A stretch of 64,000 nt of DNA from Oxyruncus cristatus (GCA_013399855.1 VXAY01002880.1:62001-126000), one strand, 5' to 3'. Shown: positions 1 through 14,700, counted from the stretch's first letter. The notes: a model not told the origin generated them from the letters alone. Program-made: numbers and translations.

Positions 1-1097
1 AACACTTCAAAAAGTTCTAAGTAAGTCTTTATGATCTTTCTGGTAAGTTTATACTGAATGATTTTTCTCGTAGGGAAGGTCAGAAGAAAGCTAACATGTC
101 ACATTTTCTTAGCCTGATAAAGCAGCATGGTGGCTCTTCATTTCAAGCTTTTACAGTGAAGATTCCTAAAACATTGGTTAGTTAAAGAAAATAACAAAGT
201 TTGAAAGACTATACCTTTGTTACAGTCCTCTGAAGCACTACACAAGATAAGAACAGACCTAACCACTGCCTCCATTCTGATTTATTTTCATACTTCCATT
301 TTTTTTGTTCTTAGGTAATACAATAGTGGTGGGTGTGATTACTTTGTCTGGCCAACCAGACATGGCAGAAACTCTCACAGTTTTTAGTGTCAAGAGACAT
401 AACTATGTTTTAAGGCTTTGCTCTGATGAATCACAGATTTTGGAAATTTAAGAAATGGCTTGCTGATTAACTACTTACTCTTACTACAATATGATTTGAT
501 GAACTGCACCCACAGGCAAAGTTTTAATAAAAGATAAGCATATCAATGACTACTGATGAAAGAGGATGAAAAGAACTGTAATTCCTCAAAACAGTTTTAT
601 CTTTGAGACTGGTTCATACATCAGTCTGATTTTTGAGTTGTTTATTTAAATTAACTCAAAACTTATTTTTCTCTTCAGTTTGCTTTGAATCTTGTTATTT
701 ACATCTCTACTGACAATAATCTCAAAAATTTTGTCTGTTCCTTGGAAATGCTGGAAAACTAACAAAACTTATCAAAAGATTTTTAAATCCACACCTATGG
801 ATTCCATGAGTATTTGTCATAAGTTATAAAAACCCACATTGTTAAAAAGAATTTGTTCATGAAAATGTACAGTATTAGACAACATAATAAAAATTTGTGT
901 TACTGCTTTCACTAAGCAACAGTCTTAGTTTAGACTGACCATGTTACTGATATAGTTTTTCTTCTAAGTTATAACCAGTAATGTTCAGAGGTTTCTCTTT
1001 CTTGGCCAAAAAAGCATAAGGCAGTCAGTCTCATGTGGCTTTCTGCATCTCTGAGAAATATTGGCATCACTCAAGATTTCAATAGCAGAAAACACAG

Positions 1098-1523
1098 ATA
1101 AAGTCACTCAGGGCAATACAGCTGGTGAAAGGGCTAGAAGGAATGTCCTATGAAGAGTGGGTGAGGACTTTAGGCTTCTCTAGTTCACAAAAAATGAGGC
1201 TGAGGGGCCACGTCATTGCTCTCTACAGCCTTCCTAAGGAGGGAGAGTGGAGAGGAAAATGCTGAGCTCTTCTCCCTGGTATCCAGTGACAGGATGTCTG
1301 GGAATGGTTCAAAGCTGCACCAGATGAAGTTCAGACTGGGCATTAGGAAGCATTTCTTTAATGAGAGGATGTTTAAACACTGCAGTAGGCTCCCTAGAGA
1401 GGTGGTTGAAGCCCCAAGTCTGTCAGCGTTTAAGAGGCATTTGGACAATGGCCTTGACAACTTTTGGTCAGCTGTGAATTGGTCAGGTAGTAGATGATAG
1501 TTGTAGGTCACTTCCAACTGAAG
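1098..1523 (+). mobile_element. CR1 LINE 3' fragment
   Basis: It carries the standard order of a CR1 3' end: a degenerate 'gaagagtgggtgaggact' segment, 'ttcagactgggcattaggaa', 'ctccctagagaggtggttga' and 'aggtcacttccaactgaa'. It is 5' truncated, as is usual for CR1. The ORFs on both strands here are by-products of the repeat. Confidence 0.9.
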
Positions 1524-1658
1524 TTCTATTCTATTCTATTCTATTCTATTCTATTCTATTCTATTCTATTCTATTCTATTCTATTCTATTCTATTCTATT
1601 CTATTCTATTCTATTCTATTCTATTCTATTCTATTCTATTCTATTCTATTCTATTCTA
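1524..1658 (+). repeat. (CTATT)n pentanucleotide microsatellite, about 27 units
   Basis: A nearly perfect run of the pentamer CTATT covers 135 bp and starts directly where the CR1 copy reaches its 3' tail repeat. It looks like an expansion of the CR1 tail. A translated FYSIL repeat is an artefact of the microsatellite. Confidence 0.97.
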
Positions 1659-2554
1659 ACAATATATGTAGGAGATTGAGTAACATTTGACTATTAACAC
1701 CACAGGATGCAATCAACTGCTTCAGTTGAAGAATTTAAAGATCTTGTTTCTATCGGTATCAAAATTATACTTCTTGGAAGATAATGAGCAAGACCGTATC
1801 ACAGTCTTGCCAAAAAGGTATATTATTTTTAATCCATGCATCTTTAAATCAGACAATGAAGAATGGGGTCTTGCATCCTTTATGTAAAACATGGTATTAA
1901 TGTATGCACTTATGGTCATATTGAACATATAAAGTACCCTTTGCCAAACTTTATTAGGATAATATATTAATAGGTATTAATATACTAACAAATGTTTTTA
2001 ATGTGTAGCTCTAAAATTAACATAATAACTTCATACTCATTGTAGGAAAACCTAGAATATATAGCATTTTTTTTTTATGTTACAGGTGTTACATTTATCT
2101 CATACTAATTCCAATCCCACTACACTGTTAATTGGAAGCTACAAAAACACCATGAAAATCCATAACCAAAGACCCATATCCAGCTGTACAACATTTTGAA
2201 AGGTACAACAGACCTTATAGTTTTCTATAACCTTGATTTTACAAGACCAAGCAAAACAAAATTGCATTTCATAACAACAAAGTAAAGTTCTATCTTGTTC
2301 TCTAATTATCTTCATCACACATGTATAAAACTTTACTTCTTCCTGCTTTCCAAATGTCTGTCAGAATTTAGGTCTACAACCAATACCTTGATCCCAAAAT
2401 GTAAGAAAAAATTACCTATGTAAAATCTAAGTTAAAGTTTTGGGGAAGAGAAACATCAGCATTGTGGAAAAGCAACTTCTAAGACAAAAAATAAAAGCAT
2501 GATTGTTATTTTTTTAAACATTACTCACAAGTAATATAAATATAAAACACTTAC

Positions 2555-2738
2555 CCTCTTTGCTTATCTCTGCAATCGTAACCCATTCCAAGGTTACATG
2601 AAATCCACTTCCTTTTGTGTCCAGTTCATCTTTTTCCACCCTAAGCAGCAGCACAGCTAGTGAATGTGTATCAGATTTTACAAATGAAACACTGTGTGCT
2701 ATAATAAATGGACTCCCTAGTTCTTCATTAAACACAAT
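2555..2738 (-). CDS. NUDCD1: NUDCD1 coding exon 4
   Basis: This 184-nt exon encodes [19 protein letters not shown], then [20 protein letters not shown] and [13 protein letters not shown]. It has a TTCTAG acceptor and a GTAAGT donor at 2554. No following exon was recognised in the left 2.5 kb, so it probably lies outside the window. Confidence 0.94.
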
Positions 2739-5700
2739 CTAGAAGACAAAAATGTGGAAAAAAGTCAGACAGTTAGGCCTGGAAGCCCTGATCTTTCACA
2801 GGAAGCAGTGAAAGGTTTCAGTGATTATCAAATCACTAGCAGTTTGCCTCCCACAAACCTCTCTGCCAATATGAAACAATGAATGTCACACATTTCTGGC
2901 TCCTCCTTCTGTGACTGTCAAACTACTATTTTCAAGTGGTTTTAGTTATTATCGTTTATATTATACAATCATTATAAGGGTCTATTAAGCAAAGCACAAA
3001 GATCCCCAAACCCATCTGCATTATGGCTGTTTACTACCACAATATGTGGAGGTACAACTGATCCAAATGGATCCTGAGCACAACAGGATCCGTAAACACT
3101 GTCTATCAACTGGGGAAACAGTCTCACACTCAAGATGAAAACAGAGGCATTTCCCCAAGGCCCTCACTGCTTCTCTAGACACCCCAACATTCTGAAAATC
3201 TTTGTAGACCTTGACATGTGCAAACACAAAAAGGTCCAGTGCATCACTGCCAGTGTTTAATCATCAAAAATAAGGGGAGGAGGAGTCTCTTTATTTGGCT
3301 ACTATCTTTTGCAAAGAGATTCCATTTTCCTCATTTATGAAGTACTACAAAGGAGAGTAAAAAAGAAAAACCTATAATGAAATAAAGGAGTACAATATTC
3401 ATGTTTAGAAGAAAGTGAAATGTTTTTTAGAAAAAGTTTAGCAAGATAAGCACCTAACCACCTTTTAGAAACACTCACTTTTACTTGGATTCCTCTTCAG
3501 TCAAAAGGCTGTTCCCTTTCAAAAACTTGAATTTCAGGTATTTTGTTTATAAAGAAATCATTTACTAATTTAGAACACATTTCTGTATCAGTGATACAGA
3601 GCTACAATTTAAAGCTTCATTCTTCACACATTACATACGTACAATTCTCAAAAGAAATGCAACAATAAGAATTACTTGGTAGACATACAACTCCTAAATA
3701 TGTTATTGCAGGACTCACCTCCCACTTTTCAGATGCATTGTTTCCACGTTTGCCTGATTTAATTAAATACAGTCTTCCTGTACCATCAGAAAGGGTCACC
3801 TGTGTGGCAGATGAGAAGTGTATCGAGGCACAAAGGCGATTATCACATGCAGTCAAGTCTGAAGGCAGCCTGAAAACTTCCCTTGGTTTTTGCAGAGCAG
3901 TGTCCTATAAACAAACAGTCATGAACTAAGAGTCTGTGAAGTATTTGTTTCTGTAAATATTACAGACAAATTAAGAATACCAAATCTCAGCAGCAATGTA
4001 TGAACTTCTTTGTGCCATTAAGCACATTTGGAAATGGCTAGCAAGAATAATTTCCACATATGTGGAAAAGGTGGTGGAATTTCAATAAATTGATTTCTGT
4101 GAGTGTTCTCTAATTGATATTTCAGCACTCTCTTTTTTTCTATTTTACAGCATTAATTATATTTTACATTAAATCAAGGCTTTTCATTTCTTTTCCCCTA
4201 GCATTCCCATATAATTAATCACTTACCTCATATAATTCTAGCCCCAGTAAAAATGTGGAGACTTAAAAATAAATTAACTTGGGGAAGAGTAGCTGGAAAG
4301 CAGTCCAGTGGAAAAGGACATGGGGGTGCTGGTCTACAGCTGCTGAACATAAGCCAACATTGTGCTTAGGTAGCCAAGAAGGTCAATGACACCCTGACTT
4401 GTATCAGAAATAGTGGGGCCAGTAAGACCAGGGCAGTGATTGTCTCCCTGTACTCAGTGCAGGTGAGGCTGCACCTCAAATCCTGTGTTCAGTTTTGGGC
4501 CCCTCACTACAAGAAACAAGAGTGAGGTGCTGGACCACATCCAGCGAAGAACAACAGAGCTGGTGAAGGTTATGGAGCACAAGTCTTATGAAGAGCAGCT
4601 GAAGGAGCTGGAGGTGTTTAGTCTGGAGAAAAGGGGGCTTAGGGGAGATCTTACTGGTCTCTACAACTACCTGAAAGGATGTTGTAGCCAGGTGGGGGTC
4701 AGTCTTTTCTCCCAAATAATAAGTGACAGGACAAGGGGAAGTGGCCTCAAGTTGTGCCAGTGGAAGTTTAGATTGAGTATTCAGAAAAAAATTCCTCACC
4801 AAAGAGTTGTCAAGCATTGGAACAGGCTGCTCAGGGAAGTTGGTGGAGTCACCATCCCTGAAGGTATTTAGAAGACATGTGGACATGGCATTTAGGGACA
4901 TGCTTTAGTGGTGGAGTTGGCAGTGCTGGGTGATTTGTTGGACTCAATACTAAAGGTCTTTTTCAACCTAAACAATTCTATAATTCTATTACCCCTCAGG
5001 ATAACTTTATTTAGCATTCTGTTGCAGTGGCACACTGCAATCATTCGTAAGCAAAACTACAGATAGTTTTTGAACATGAATAAAGAGACACTATAGTGAA
5101 CAAATTGCACAGACAATGTGATTTTTTAAAAATTATACATACCACTGTATTTTACAAAAAAAAAAAAATCCAGTATTTCCTATTGTATTATCTTTACACA
5201 AAACAGTCTGATTCAGTAATAGTGCAAAATGAATGTCAGATAACCAATTTCATCTTTATTTCCAGAAGTTGTTCTCCGAAGTCCTGCTTTATTCTTGTGA
5301 TGTGTTCTTAATTTCCTGCTAATTCTATCAGAAAAAATGGCTTTCCTGATGAAAATTGGAATTCTAACTACTTTCATTACGTACAGCAGCATGTCTTCCA
5401 GGTTGTCTTTAGGGATTATTCTTTATCTTGTGCCTTCACTCTCACATACAGCTCCTTCTCTGCTGAGTAAGGCTTTGTAACTGCTCATTATTTGGTTCAT
5501 GGAATGCCAGCAATGCCGCTGCCTTCTCAGGACTAAGATTTACCTACATTTTTTGTGTTGAAGTAATCTCTGAGTACCCAAGAGGCTTGTTGAGGAAAAA
5601 AACCTACCAAAGTCTTCAGGATTTGAAAAGAACTTGGGATTGCAGTTAAAAAAAACCCAGTCAGCACATCCTTAATCAGCAATACAGCTTGATTAGCTAC

Positions 5701-8700
5701 TTATGATGTTGATCAGGCTGCAGTATGAAGATCACAAACAAAATATTCTCACAGAAAAATATGAGAGGCAAATTGGAGAGTCAGTAACATCACAGTGACA
5801 TCTCTACAGTCTTTCAAATAACTGAAATAGAACTTAATTGCTTGAAGTTTTTCAACTGAACTAATCAGTTGTTAAATAAAATGGGCAGTCTGTCACAAGT
5901 GGGGTCCCTCAAGGATTGATACCAGGCCCCACACTGTTGAACATCTGCATAAGTTACCTGGATGATGGGATTGAAAAATGATGCTAAACCAGGTGGTGAC
6001 ATAGTCATGTTATAAGGGAGAGCCATCTGGCACAGAGAGCCAGCCAGCCAGCCTGGAGGAGTGGGATAGCAAGAACCTTGTGAAGATAAGCAAAGACAAG
6101 TGCAAAGTCCTGCATCTGGAATGGAACAACCAAAGAGCCCACTACAGGCTTGTGCTCCCACAGCCAGGATCTGTATGGGTGCACCAGGAAAAGTTTCATC
6201 TGCACGTAAGAGAATTTTTTTTACAGCAAGAACAATCTGTGACTGGAACAACTACATCAGGGACATGGTAGAATCTCCCTCAGTGGAGGTTTTCAAGATG
6301 TAACTGGACAGGGTGCTAGATAATTTCATCTAGGCTCCTTTTGCCATGAAATCTTGGACACTATGATCTTTTGAGATCCCTTCCAATCTGGGTTGTTCTA
6401 TAATTCTAAAATATACTTCACATCATATCCAGCACCTTGTCCCTTTCACTGATTCACAGACTTCAGGATCTAATTTAAGGCCTTCAAATAGGTCTTCCAG
6501 TGATAACAAAACAAAGGAATTCTTGTTGTGTCTTTTATATATCTTAGATGAACATTTCTCATGCAGTTACGGTTCTTTCCCCTCATCTCATAGACAGTTA
6601 TATATATATCTATACATACACACACACATATATATGTATCATAAATGAAACAAAATTAGATGCAATGGGTTTCATACATATTTGACAAGCTAGTGTACCA
6701 CTTGCATTTGAACAAATAAAGTCAGCTCTGGAGAAAAAAATAACTGCCTGATTGGCCTTTAAAGATCAGTATTTAGACATAATCTGTATACATGTCTACT
6801 TCTAGCAAAAGAAACTCACTTATTCTGCTCTGTGAAATAAGCAGTCAAAAATATACATACAAAGCACCATCCCTAAAAGAATACTTTGCACTTGGGTATG
6901 TGCATACAATACAGGAAGAGCACACTTGTGAATGCAAAGCATGCCATGGTCTCATTTGTTGAGAATCCAGCAGTCGAGGAGATTTCAAATTCTTCATACT
7001 TTCCAGATGTCAGTAAAATCAGATGTGCATTTAACACATGTTCAAAGGTAAGCAAGAGAAATTGGATTTGGATAAGTACCATTTTAATAAGCAACAGGAA
7101 ATAAAAGACAAGATGACAAGCAGATAGCCTGCTTGCCTTTTGGGCCTACTTGAATTCATATTAGAGATTACTGTGTGCTACATAAAGGTTATGAAACCTG
7201 AAATGGAAAATATGTAAATTTGATTTTTAATTATTGGAAGCATTCAGAGTCTGTTTGTAGATTCAGTTGTATCACTACACCCCTTGAACTATTCTAATGA
7301 TTTTAACACATTCAGTAGGGAAGAATGAAAGAACTGAAATGAAAAAAAAAAAGCAAACAGACCAAACCCGTAACCCCAAAAAATATCACACCAACACTAG
7401 ATATCGAGAATTTTGGCTTCTTCATATTTTACTTAATTTTTAGGTTTCACTGAAAGTCTTTTCTACAATGAAATTGTTCCATGGTAACTAGCAATGACTT
7501 CTGAGCCTAGCAAAAAAAGGCAAAATCCCATGTATCTTATCATGTAAATAAGAAGCAGCATTCCTCTTAACAGTGACTTACAGGGCTATATTATATAACA
7601 TTACAGAAGACCACACGTTTATTAGCCTTCAAGTGAATCTTAACAGTAAGCTTCAAAGAGTTTTTGATGCAATTAGAAAAAGAATTATCTGCTACTTTAT
7701 CTGCAAAGCTCACATCAGATTTATCAGCACTGAGCAGGAACTGCAGAACTCAATAAATCTGAAAAAATGAAAAATAATCTTCAGTATAAAGCCTTTCTCT
7801 CAATAGAGAAGAAAGGAAATGCTCTTATTCACAACTTTTTGTACAATGATTTAACCCTAGGCATTTATTGGAACAGTTTTTAATCTCATTCTGATGATGA
7901 AAAGGATGGATTTCCTTGAAGCTGAAATAAAACTTTCCCTCAAAACCCTTCTGTGTCAGATTTGCTTTTTAACTTACTGTTTCTTTGTTTACCAGCTTGT
8001 TAACTGGGGTTAAATACTAATCCCCTACTTCAGAAGTATGAGGGGATGGTGACATTCTACAGTCATGTATTTTACTAGCAAGAACTGGCTAAAACTACTG
8101 CAATTTTAACAGAAGTCAGGTTTACTCACTGCAATTACGTTTAAATGACAGCAACACAGTTTCCTTAAGAAAAAACTAGGTACAGCTTCTTGTCAGACTC
8201 AGTTCTTCATCTTTCTTCAATTCTTACAAAGATTCTTCCTTTGTTTTTTCACTCCCCAGTCTCTCTCTTACCTTTTCCATTGGCCTTTAGTTCTAGCTTT
8301 GCCCACTTCTATACTTCTTGACAGCGTACTCTGCTTCCTTTTGGCCTCTGTCATTCCATTCATCTATTCCAGATTTCATCTGGGTGCCTTCACTATTAAA
8401 ACTACCCCTTTGCTTCAAGCAGTTTGTTTGCCTCACCTGCCTATGACACTAACCCTGATTTTGAGCCTTTGAAGAAGCTCAGGTTTCAAGTTTGTGTAGA
8501 AATTCTGAGCAAATGGTTTCTCCACAAGCAAAGTCAGGCAGACCAAGCCAGGCTGTACTCAAGTTGCTCGCGATGAGGAGCCAGTGTGCAGGTACAAAAG
8601 GCAAAATGTAAGATACAGGCTCAAAAAGTCTGTTCCTGACTCCCCCATGTCAGGTAAACATGTCTTACTTTAATAACTAAGTAGTGACATTTTACTTAGT

Positions 8701-11700
8701 TTCTTTGGCATGCCTGTAAGACTTAAATTTTTTAAATTGCATTTAGAAATTGTATTGTTCCAAAGACAAAAAAGTATGTCATACTGTCCTGGTTTCGGCT
8801 GGGATAGAGGTAATTTTCATCCTAGTGCTTTGTTCTGGTTCTAGTATGAGAATAATGTTGGTAACACACTGATGTTTCAGTTGTTGCTAAGCAGTGCTTT
8901 CCCCAAGTCAAAGACTTTTCAGTTTCCCAGGTTCCGCCCATGAGAAGGTACACAAGAAACGGAGACAGCATGGCCAGGACAGCTGACCCCAACTGGCCAC
9001 AGGGATATTCCAAACCATATGGCATAATGCTCCATATATAAACCCAGGGGAACTGTCCAGCAGAGACCCATCGCTGCTCAGGGATGGGATGGGCATCGGT
9101 CAGCGGGTGGGGAGCAACTGTTTCATCACTTGTTTTTCCTTGGGGTTTATTTCTCTCTTTTTGCTATTGTCCTTTCCATTACTATTTTTGTTGTTATTAT
9201 TATTATTAAATTTTACTTTATGTTAATTGTTAAACTGTTCTTATCTCAACAGATTTTACCTTTTTCTGGTTCTCCTTCCCATCCTACTGGGGATGGAAGA
9301 GGGGGAGTAAGCAAGCAGCTTCATGGTGCTTAGTTTTCAGTTGGGGTTAAAGCATGATACTTAGTGTACAAATATGTGATATTGCATAAAAGATCTAAAA
9401 TGAAAATGAATTTTCCAAGGAAAAGACAGGGAATGAGAAAAGATAAAATATACCAAAAAAGAAAGGAAAAAAACCCATAGTCATATGGCAATTCCCACAA
9501 AATAGCAATAATAAATACAAACTTTTATATGAAAAATCAAAATACCTAGGCATTTCACACATCTAACGATGAAAAAATGTCCATATCCAGCACTCTGAAT
9601 AACAAACAGCCAATTATTTAAAACCCTGAAACAGAACACTAAAAGATTTTGTTATTCTTTACTTTACCTGCTTCTTATTCTGACTTGTTTTAAACAGAAT
9701 TCCCACATTGTATCTGATGCCACTAACAGGTGTTCTGAATTGAAGTTAAATGAGAGTAATGGAAACAGTATTCCACAGCTAATTCTTCTTGGAATTCAAA
9801 AGATGACAAAAAGATGATTCAAAAAAATATAGACACCATTTAGGATTTTAATTAAGTGTGAAAAGAGTTCCAGCCACAATTTCTTGATTTATTTGAACAA
9901 AAAAAGAAACAAAGTTGTGACCTTAAGGTCAAGAAACCAAGTCCAAGTATTTAACTGTTAGAGGAGAAAACTTTGAGTACTTTCCAGCTATAATCAAGCA
10001 CTACAAACATCAAGCAAAGTCGAGTCAGATGCAAAAAAATGCCCAAGCAAAAAAACCCAACTCAGTAATCCTGTCACTACTCTACCCACTGGATCAATAA
10101 AGCAAAGTATCGATCGATGCTGCTTATTGAATGAAAAAGGTCCAACAGCTGTAACAGCAGAATGTTAAAGCTATTATACAGTATTTCCAGCCAAATTAGG
10201 GTAACAACTTCCTCAAGCTTGTATAAAAAACCCCTACCTGAATACCCATCAACTAATACTGAAAAACTGCTCATGTTGATCACTTTTCTTTTTTCTATTA
10301 TGTGTGATTTTGAGCAAGTGGCAAGGTATTAAATACACTTTTTGCCTTCAGAGATGACATCTTCTAAACACTGAAGTTGCAAGGATAATTCATGCTTTAT
10401 GGATAACCAACACAGTTATATTAAAATCAAAGTTGCAACAAAAATAAGAAATAAAATTGGAAATAACGTGTTAGCCTATGTGTTCTTTCACTCTGGATTT
10501 AGGATGATCTTGTTAGCCTGTTCAATCTTCTGTTTTAAAGAAGACTGAAATTAATTTTAATTGTAAGCTATACTCGGCCAAACCCAATCTTACTTGTAAT
10601 ATACATTTGACTAATATATGGCCAGGCACATTTGTAATGCGACACCTTGTTGATGTTTCTGAACACGCATTCCTTTTTATACATATGCAAACATGTTTCC
10701 TTTGCAAAACAGCAATGTATTGTGTATTGGGACAGACACAAGATGGTGCCTATTTATTTCACAGTTTAATCAGTTTTATTTCCCAGTTCAGGTGGAACTG
10801 AAACTTGTGACAAGATATTAATCAAGTGTCATTATCTTGAAATTGGTTCTGGGGAAGAATATTTCTTATGTCAATCTACTGCCTGTTGTAAAATCCTTTA
10901 TCTGCTAAGAAATATATTTACACACACAGTGCTCTCCTTATAAAGGAATGTAGTGGGTGTCTGTGTGGTGCAGGCAGGGCGGACCTGCAGGGGTGGCTTC
11001 AGTGGGGCGGGCCCAGGGCTGTCCCATGCCACATACAGGCACTTCCAACTGGCCCCACGGGAATCACCATTGGGCACAGTGGAGCCTGTCAGCCAAGACG
11101 ATGATGGGGAGCAGAGGTGTGCCTGCAGCTGTCCCCCTGCAGCCCACAGAAAACAAAAGTGAGGCAGATATTCACAAACCTCTGAGTCTTATTTTCTCCC
11201 CATCTTGTTGAACGTGGAGAGTGAGAGAGCGTCTGGGTGAATATCCAGCAGCAAGCCAAGGTTAACCAACCTCAAGGATAAAACACAAGAAATGAGATTG
11301 TGACAAGACACTGTCCACAGAATGCTTTCCCTGGCAAGTTGCTTTCTTCTGGATGTTCCTACTAGGAATCCAGATGAGTTCAAAAGATTTGGAAGAAGTC
11401 CTAGAAGATTATTTTGCCTCAGTAAGAGTCTGCCAAAGGCCCTAACTGCTTCTATATTCTACGAAAAGCAAAGGAACTATTTTTGCAGCTTCAGTTCTCA
11501 GCCTATCATCCTCTGGAAATCTGTATTTCCTGAGAAATCTAAAACCACAATTTCAGAATTTTTCTCAGTTTAGTCCTGACCTAGTAATTGTGTTCTCAGA
11601 ACCTTCCACAGACATAGGCTCTCAAAAACTCACACATCACTTTGTGTTTTCTTTTGTCCCACAGGGTTACAAGTCAAATTCCCTGGTAGCACAACAATGG

Positions 11701-14700
11701 GTATTTTTGTTTCCATATAGTCTTTTATTCCTTAATGACCAAGCACTACAACTGTGTGTGCCAGAAACATGGTGTCCATAGAGCTGTGCCATTTCACCTC
11801 TGGAATGAAGAATAGTTCTGTAAAGGAAACTAAAGCATCATGGCCCAAAAGAAATACAAATTTTGACTACTTAAGACCACCAGTATAAAAACAGGAAACT
11901 CAAGTTTTTCAGACTTGGCCTAGTTTGCTTACACTACTTCCAAGTTTCCCCAGGGTCACCAGGATCTTTTCGCCACCAAAAAGTGATGTCCAGATTAAGC
12001 TATTAGTCCATAATGGCTTGCATTTCTAATTCTAATATGTACAGTTTCTTTCTCTCACATCTACAGTGACTGAATTTTCAAGTTAGCAAACAAACAGTAA
12101 ATACAGCAACCAGAAAAGAAGTGTCTACCATTTTCTTCAGCTTGCCATCATGTCTACCTTCCCCAGAAAGGAAGCAAATCCAACACTATGTAGAAGACTA
12201 GAAGAAAAGGGGCTAATGTGTGTGCCTCCAACACTGAGAGCCAGATGGTTATGGAGCCAACCATGGATTGTTGGTAGTAACATAAGGTGAGAAAGAACAG
12301 GATGAAGAAGGTGGCCATACAGAGGTAGCACAGCACTTTTCTGGGACAATATCCTTGTTCTAGCTCCTGGAGATAAGCACAGCACAAGTGCAGGAATGAG
12401 ACTGACAGGTGGGCACAGACTGTAGGGGGAAACCAAGACCACCAAAGACCCCTGAAGCCCTCCAGTCCATTTCCAGAAAGGTTTGGAAGAACAAACTGCA
12501 CATGATAACTAAATTGCATAGAAAGTGAGCCACCTATTTTCAGGGCAGAGAAACTTATCCAGAAAAAGGTATCCCACACCAAGCCTGGGCAGCACCTCCA
12601 GAACCCTGGACATCCCCATTAGCTGGATCAATGCTGGAGCCAGGACTGGTGATTTCTTATTCTCTTCCTTTCTATCTCTCTCACCCTCCTTAATTCTCCT
12701 CTTCCTCTGTCCCTTTCTTTCCCTCTCCTTTTCCCTTCTTTTGTGTGATTATACTCGGAGGTCAGGGACTAACATATCAATTTGCATGCCAACTGTGTAA
12801 TTCACTAAAACAACTTTGTAAGATTTTGTGGACCCTCTGACTTTCGTTGTTCCTTTTGACCACAAGCATCTTCAAATCCTGGGTGCTCCCTTCCCCTTAA
12901 GGGTGGGACACCACTCACTACTGCGGTACCAATGCAATACCATTAACAAAAAGAAATCAGAAATCTCACTTAAAATCCTCTTATCCTTCCTGCTGAAATG
13001 CATGTTTGTTGATCAACCCATCTTCCTGGCAGTAGCTTCCCCCAGTTTTTGCATTTGGATCATATTTACCATATTTTCTCTCATCTACCCCCATCTATTC
13101 AAATTCAATGATTTAAAAAAAAAAGTTTATTCTTACCAGAGTCACTGACAGATTCATAACCCTTCCAAACTGATCAACATAGTAGACATTATCCTGGTAC
13201 CAGGAATCAAGGTGAAGATAATTATACATGCCAAAAGCACGCATGTGGTCAAGGGTATATTGATCATCGCGAAGTTGCACTTCCGCTACAGCTGGAGGGA
13301 AAAGAAAAATATTATTATAACAATTACTTACTTACAATTTAATAATTTAAAATTCAAACTAATAATTTAAAAATAATGATTCCATTTTCATTCCATAGGT
13401 CTGCTTTATTTGAAGAAAAATGCATTACGTATACATAGTTTAAAATTTCACCACAAAGTTGGAAAGGAAGTCATCCACCCTGAAGGCCACTGCAGTCTTC
13501 GGCCCTGATCGTGTAACAACTATTCCCATTTACAGTGGCTTATTGTGGTGGCTTTACCCTGGCTGGATGCCAGATGCCCACTGAAGCAATTCTATCATTT
13601 CCCTCCTCAGTTGGACAGGGGAAAGGAAAATATAAGGCTCACAGGTGAAGATGAACACAGGGAGAGAATGCTCACCTATTACTGTCACAGGCAAAACATA
13701 CTCAACCTGGGGAAAGAAGTTTAATTTACTGCCAATCAGAGTAGGGTAATGAGAAATAAAACCAAACCTTAAAATACCTTTCCCCCACCCCTCCCTTCTT
13801 CTCTGGCTCAATTTCACTCCCATTGGTCTCTCTTTCCTCTCCTCCAGTGGCACAGGGAGATAGGGAATGGAGGTTGCGGTCAGTTCATCACACGTCTTTG
13901 CTTCTCCTTCCTCCCCATTTTCTTCCCCTGCTCCAGCATGGGGTCCCTCCCACAGGGGACAGTCCTTCCCACAGGCTGCAGTTCTTCACACACTGCTCCG
14001 GAGTGGGTCCCTTCCACAGGACACCGTCCCTCAGGAACAGACTGCACCAGTGTGGGTGCCTCATGGGGTCACAAGTCGTGCTGGCAAACCTGTTCCAGCA
14101 CGGGCTCCCCTCCCTGTGATTTCACAGGTCCCACCAGGAGCCTTCTTCAGCACAGATTTTTCATGGCACCACAGCCCCCTTTGGGTGCATCCGCCTGCTC
14201 CAGCATGGGGTTCTCCACAGGCTGCAGACAGATCTCTGTTCTACCATGGACCTCCATGGGCTGNAGTGGGTCCCTTCCACAGGACACCGTCCCTCAGGAA
14301 CAGACTGCACCAGTGTGGGTGCCTCATGGGGTCACAAGTCGTGCTGGCAAACCTGTTCCAGCACGGGCTCCCCTCCCTGTGATTTCACAGGTCCCACCAG
14401 GAGCCTTCTTCAGCACAGATTTTTCATGGCACCACAGCCCCCTTTGGGTGCATCCGCCTGCTCCAGCATGGGGTTCTCCACAGGCTGCAGACAGATCTCT
14501 GTTCTACCATGGACCTCCATGGGCTGCAGGGGCAGCCTCACCACGGTCTGCACCATGGGCTGCAAAAGGATCTCTGCTCTGGCACCTGGAGTGCCTCCTC
14601 CCCACTCCTTCCTCACTGACCTTGGGGTGTGCAGAATTGTTTCTCTCACAGTCTCATTCCTCTCTCTTGCTGTAGTTGTTCCTGAACAGCAATTTTTACC

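Larger units (their letters stand above)
1..2554 (-). other. NUDCD1 intron 4 (partial)
   Basis: This AT-rich intron holds a CR1 3' fragment and the pentanucleotide microsatellite that follows it. The short ORFs in either direction here have no family resemblance that I can see. Confidence 0.7.
3905..13136 (-). other. NUDCD1 intron 2
   Basis: This intron of about 9.2 kb carries two CR1 copies, a solo LTR and weaker LTR-like segments. Stretches outside the listed repeats (6.7-8.7, 9.4-10.9 and 11.3-12.1 kb) are AT-rich, with nothing that I could identify. Confidence 0.85.

Noticed and set aside
4476..4901. ORFs of 128 and 141 codons on opposite strands
   Set aside because: They are part of a CR1 3' region. 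Neither encodes an intact reverse transcriptase.
12154..12582. 142-codon minus ORF with hydrophobic stretches, as a possible membrane or env-like gene
   Set aside because: It overlaps LTR-like repeat sequence and has no motif of a known envelope or membrane family that I can recognise.
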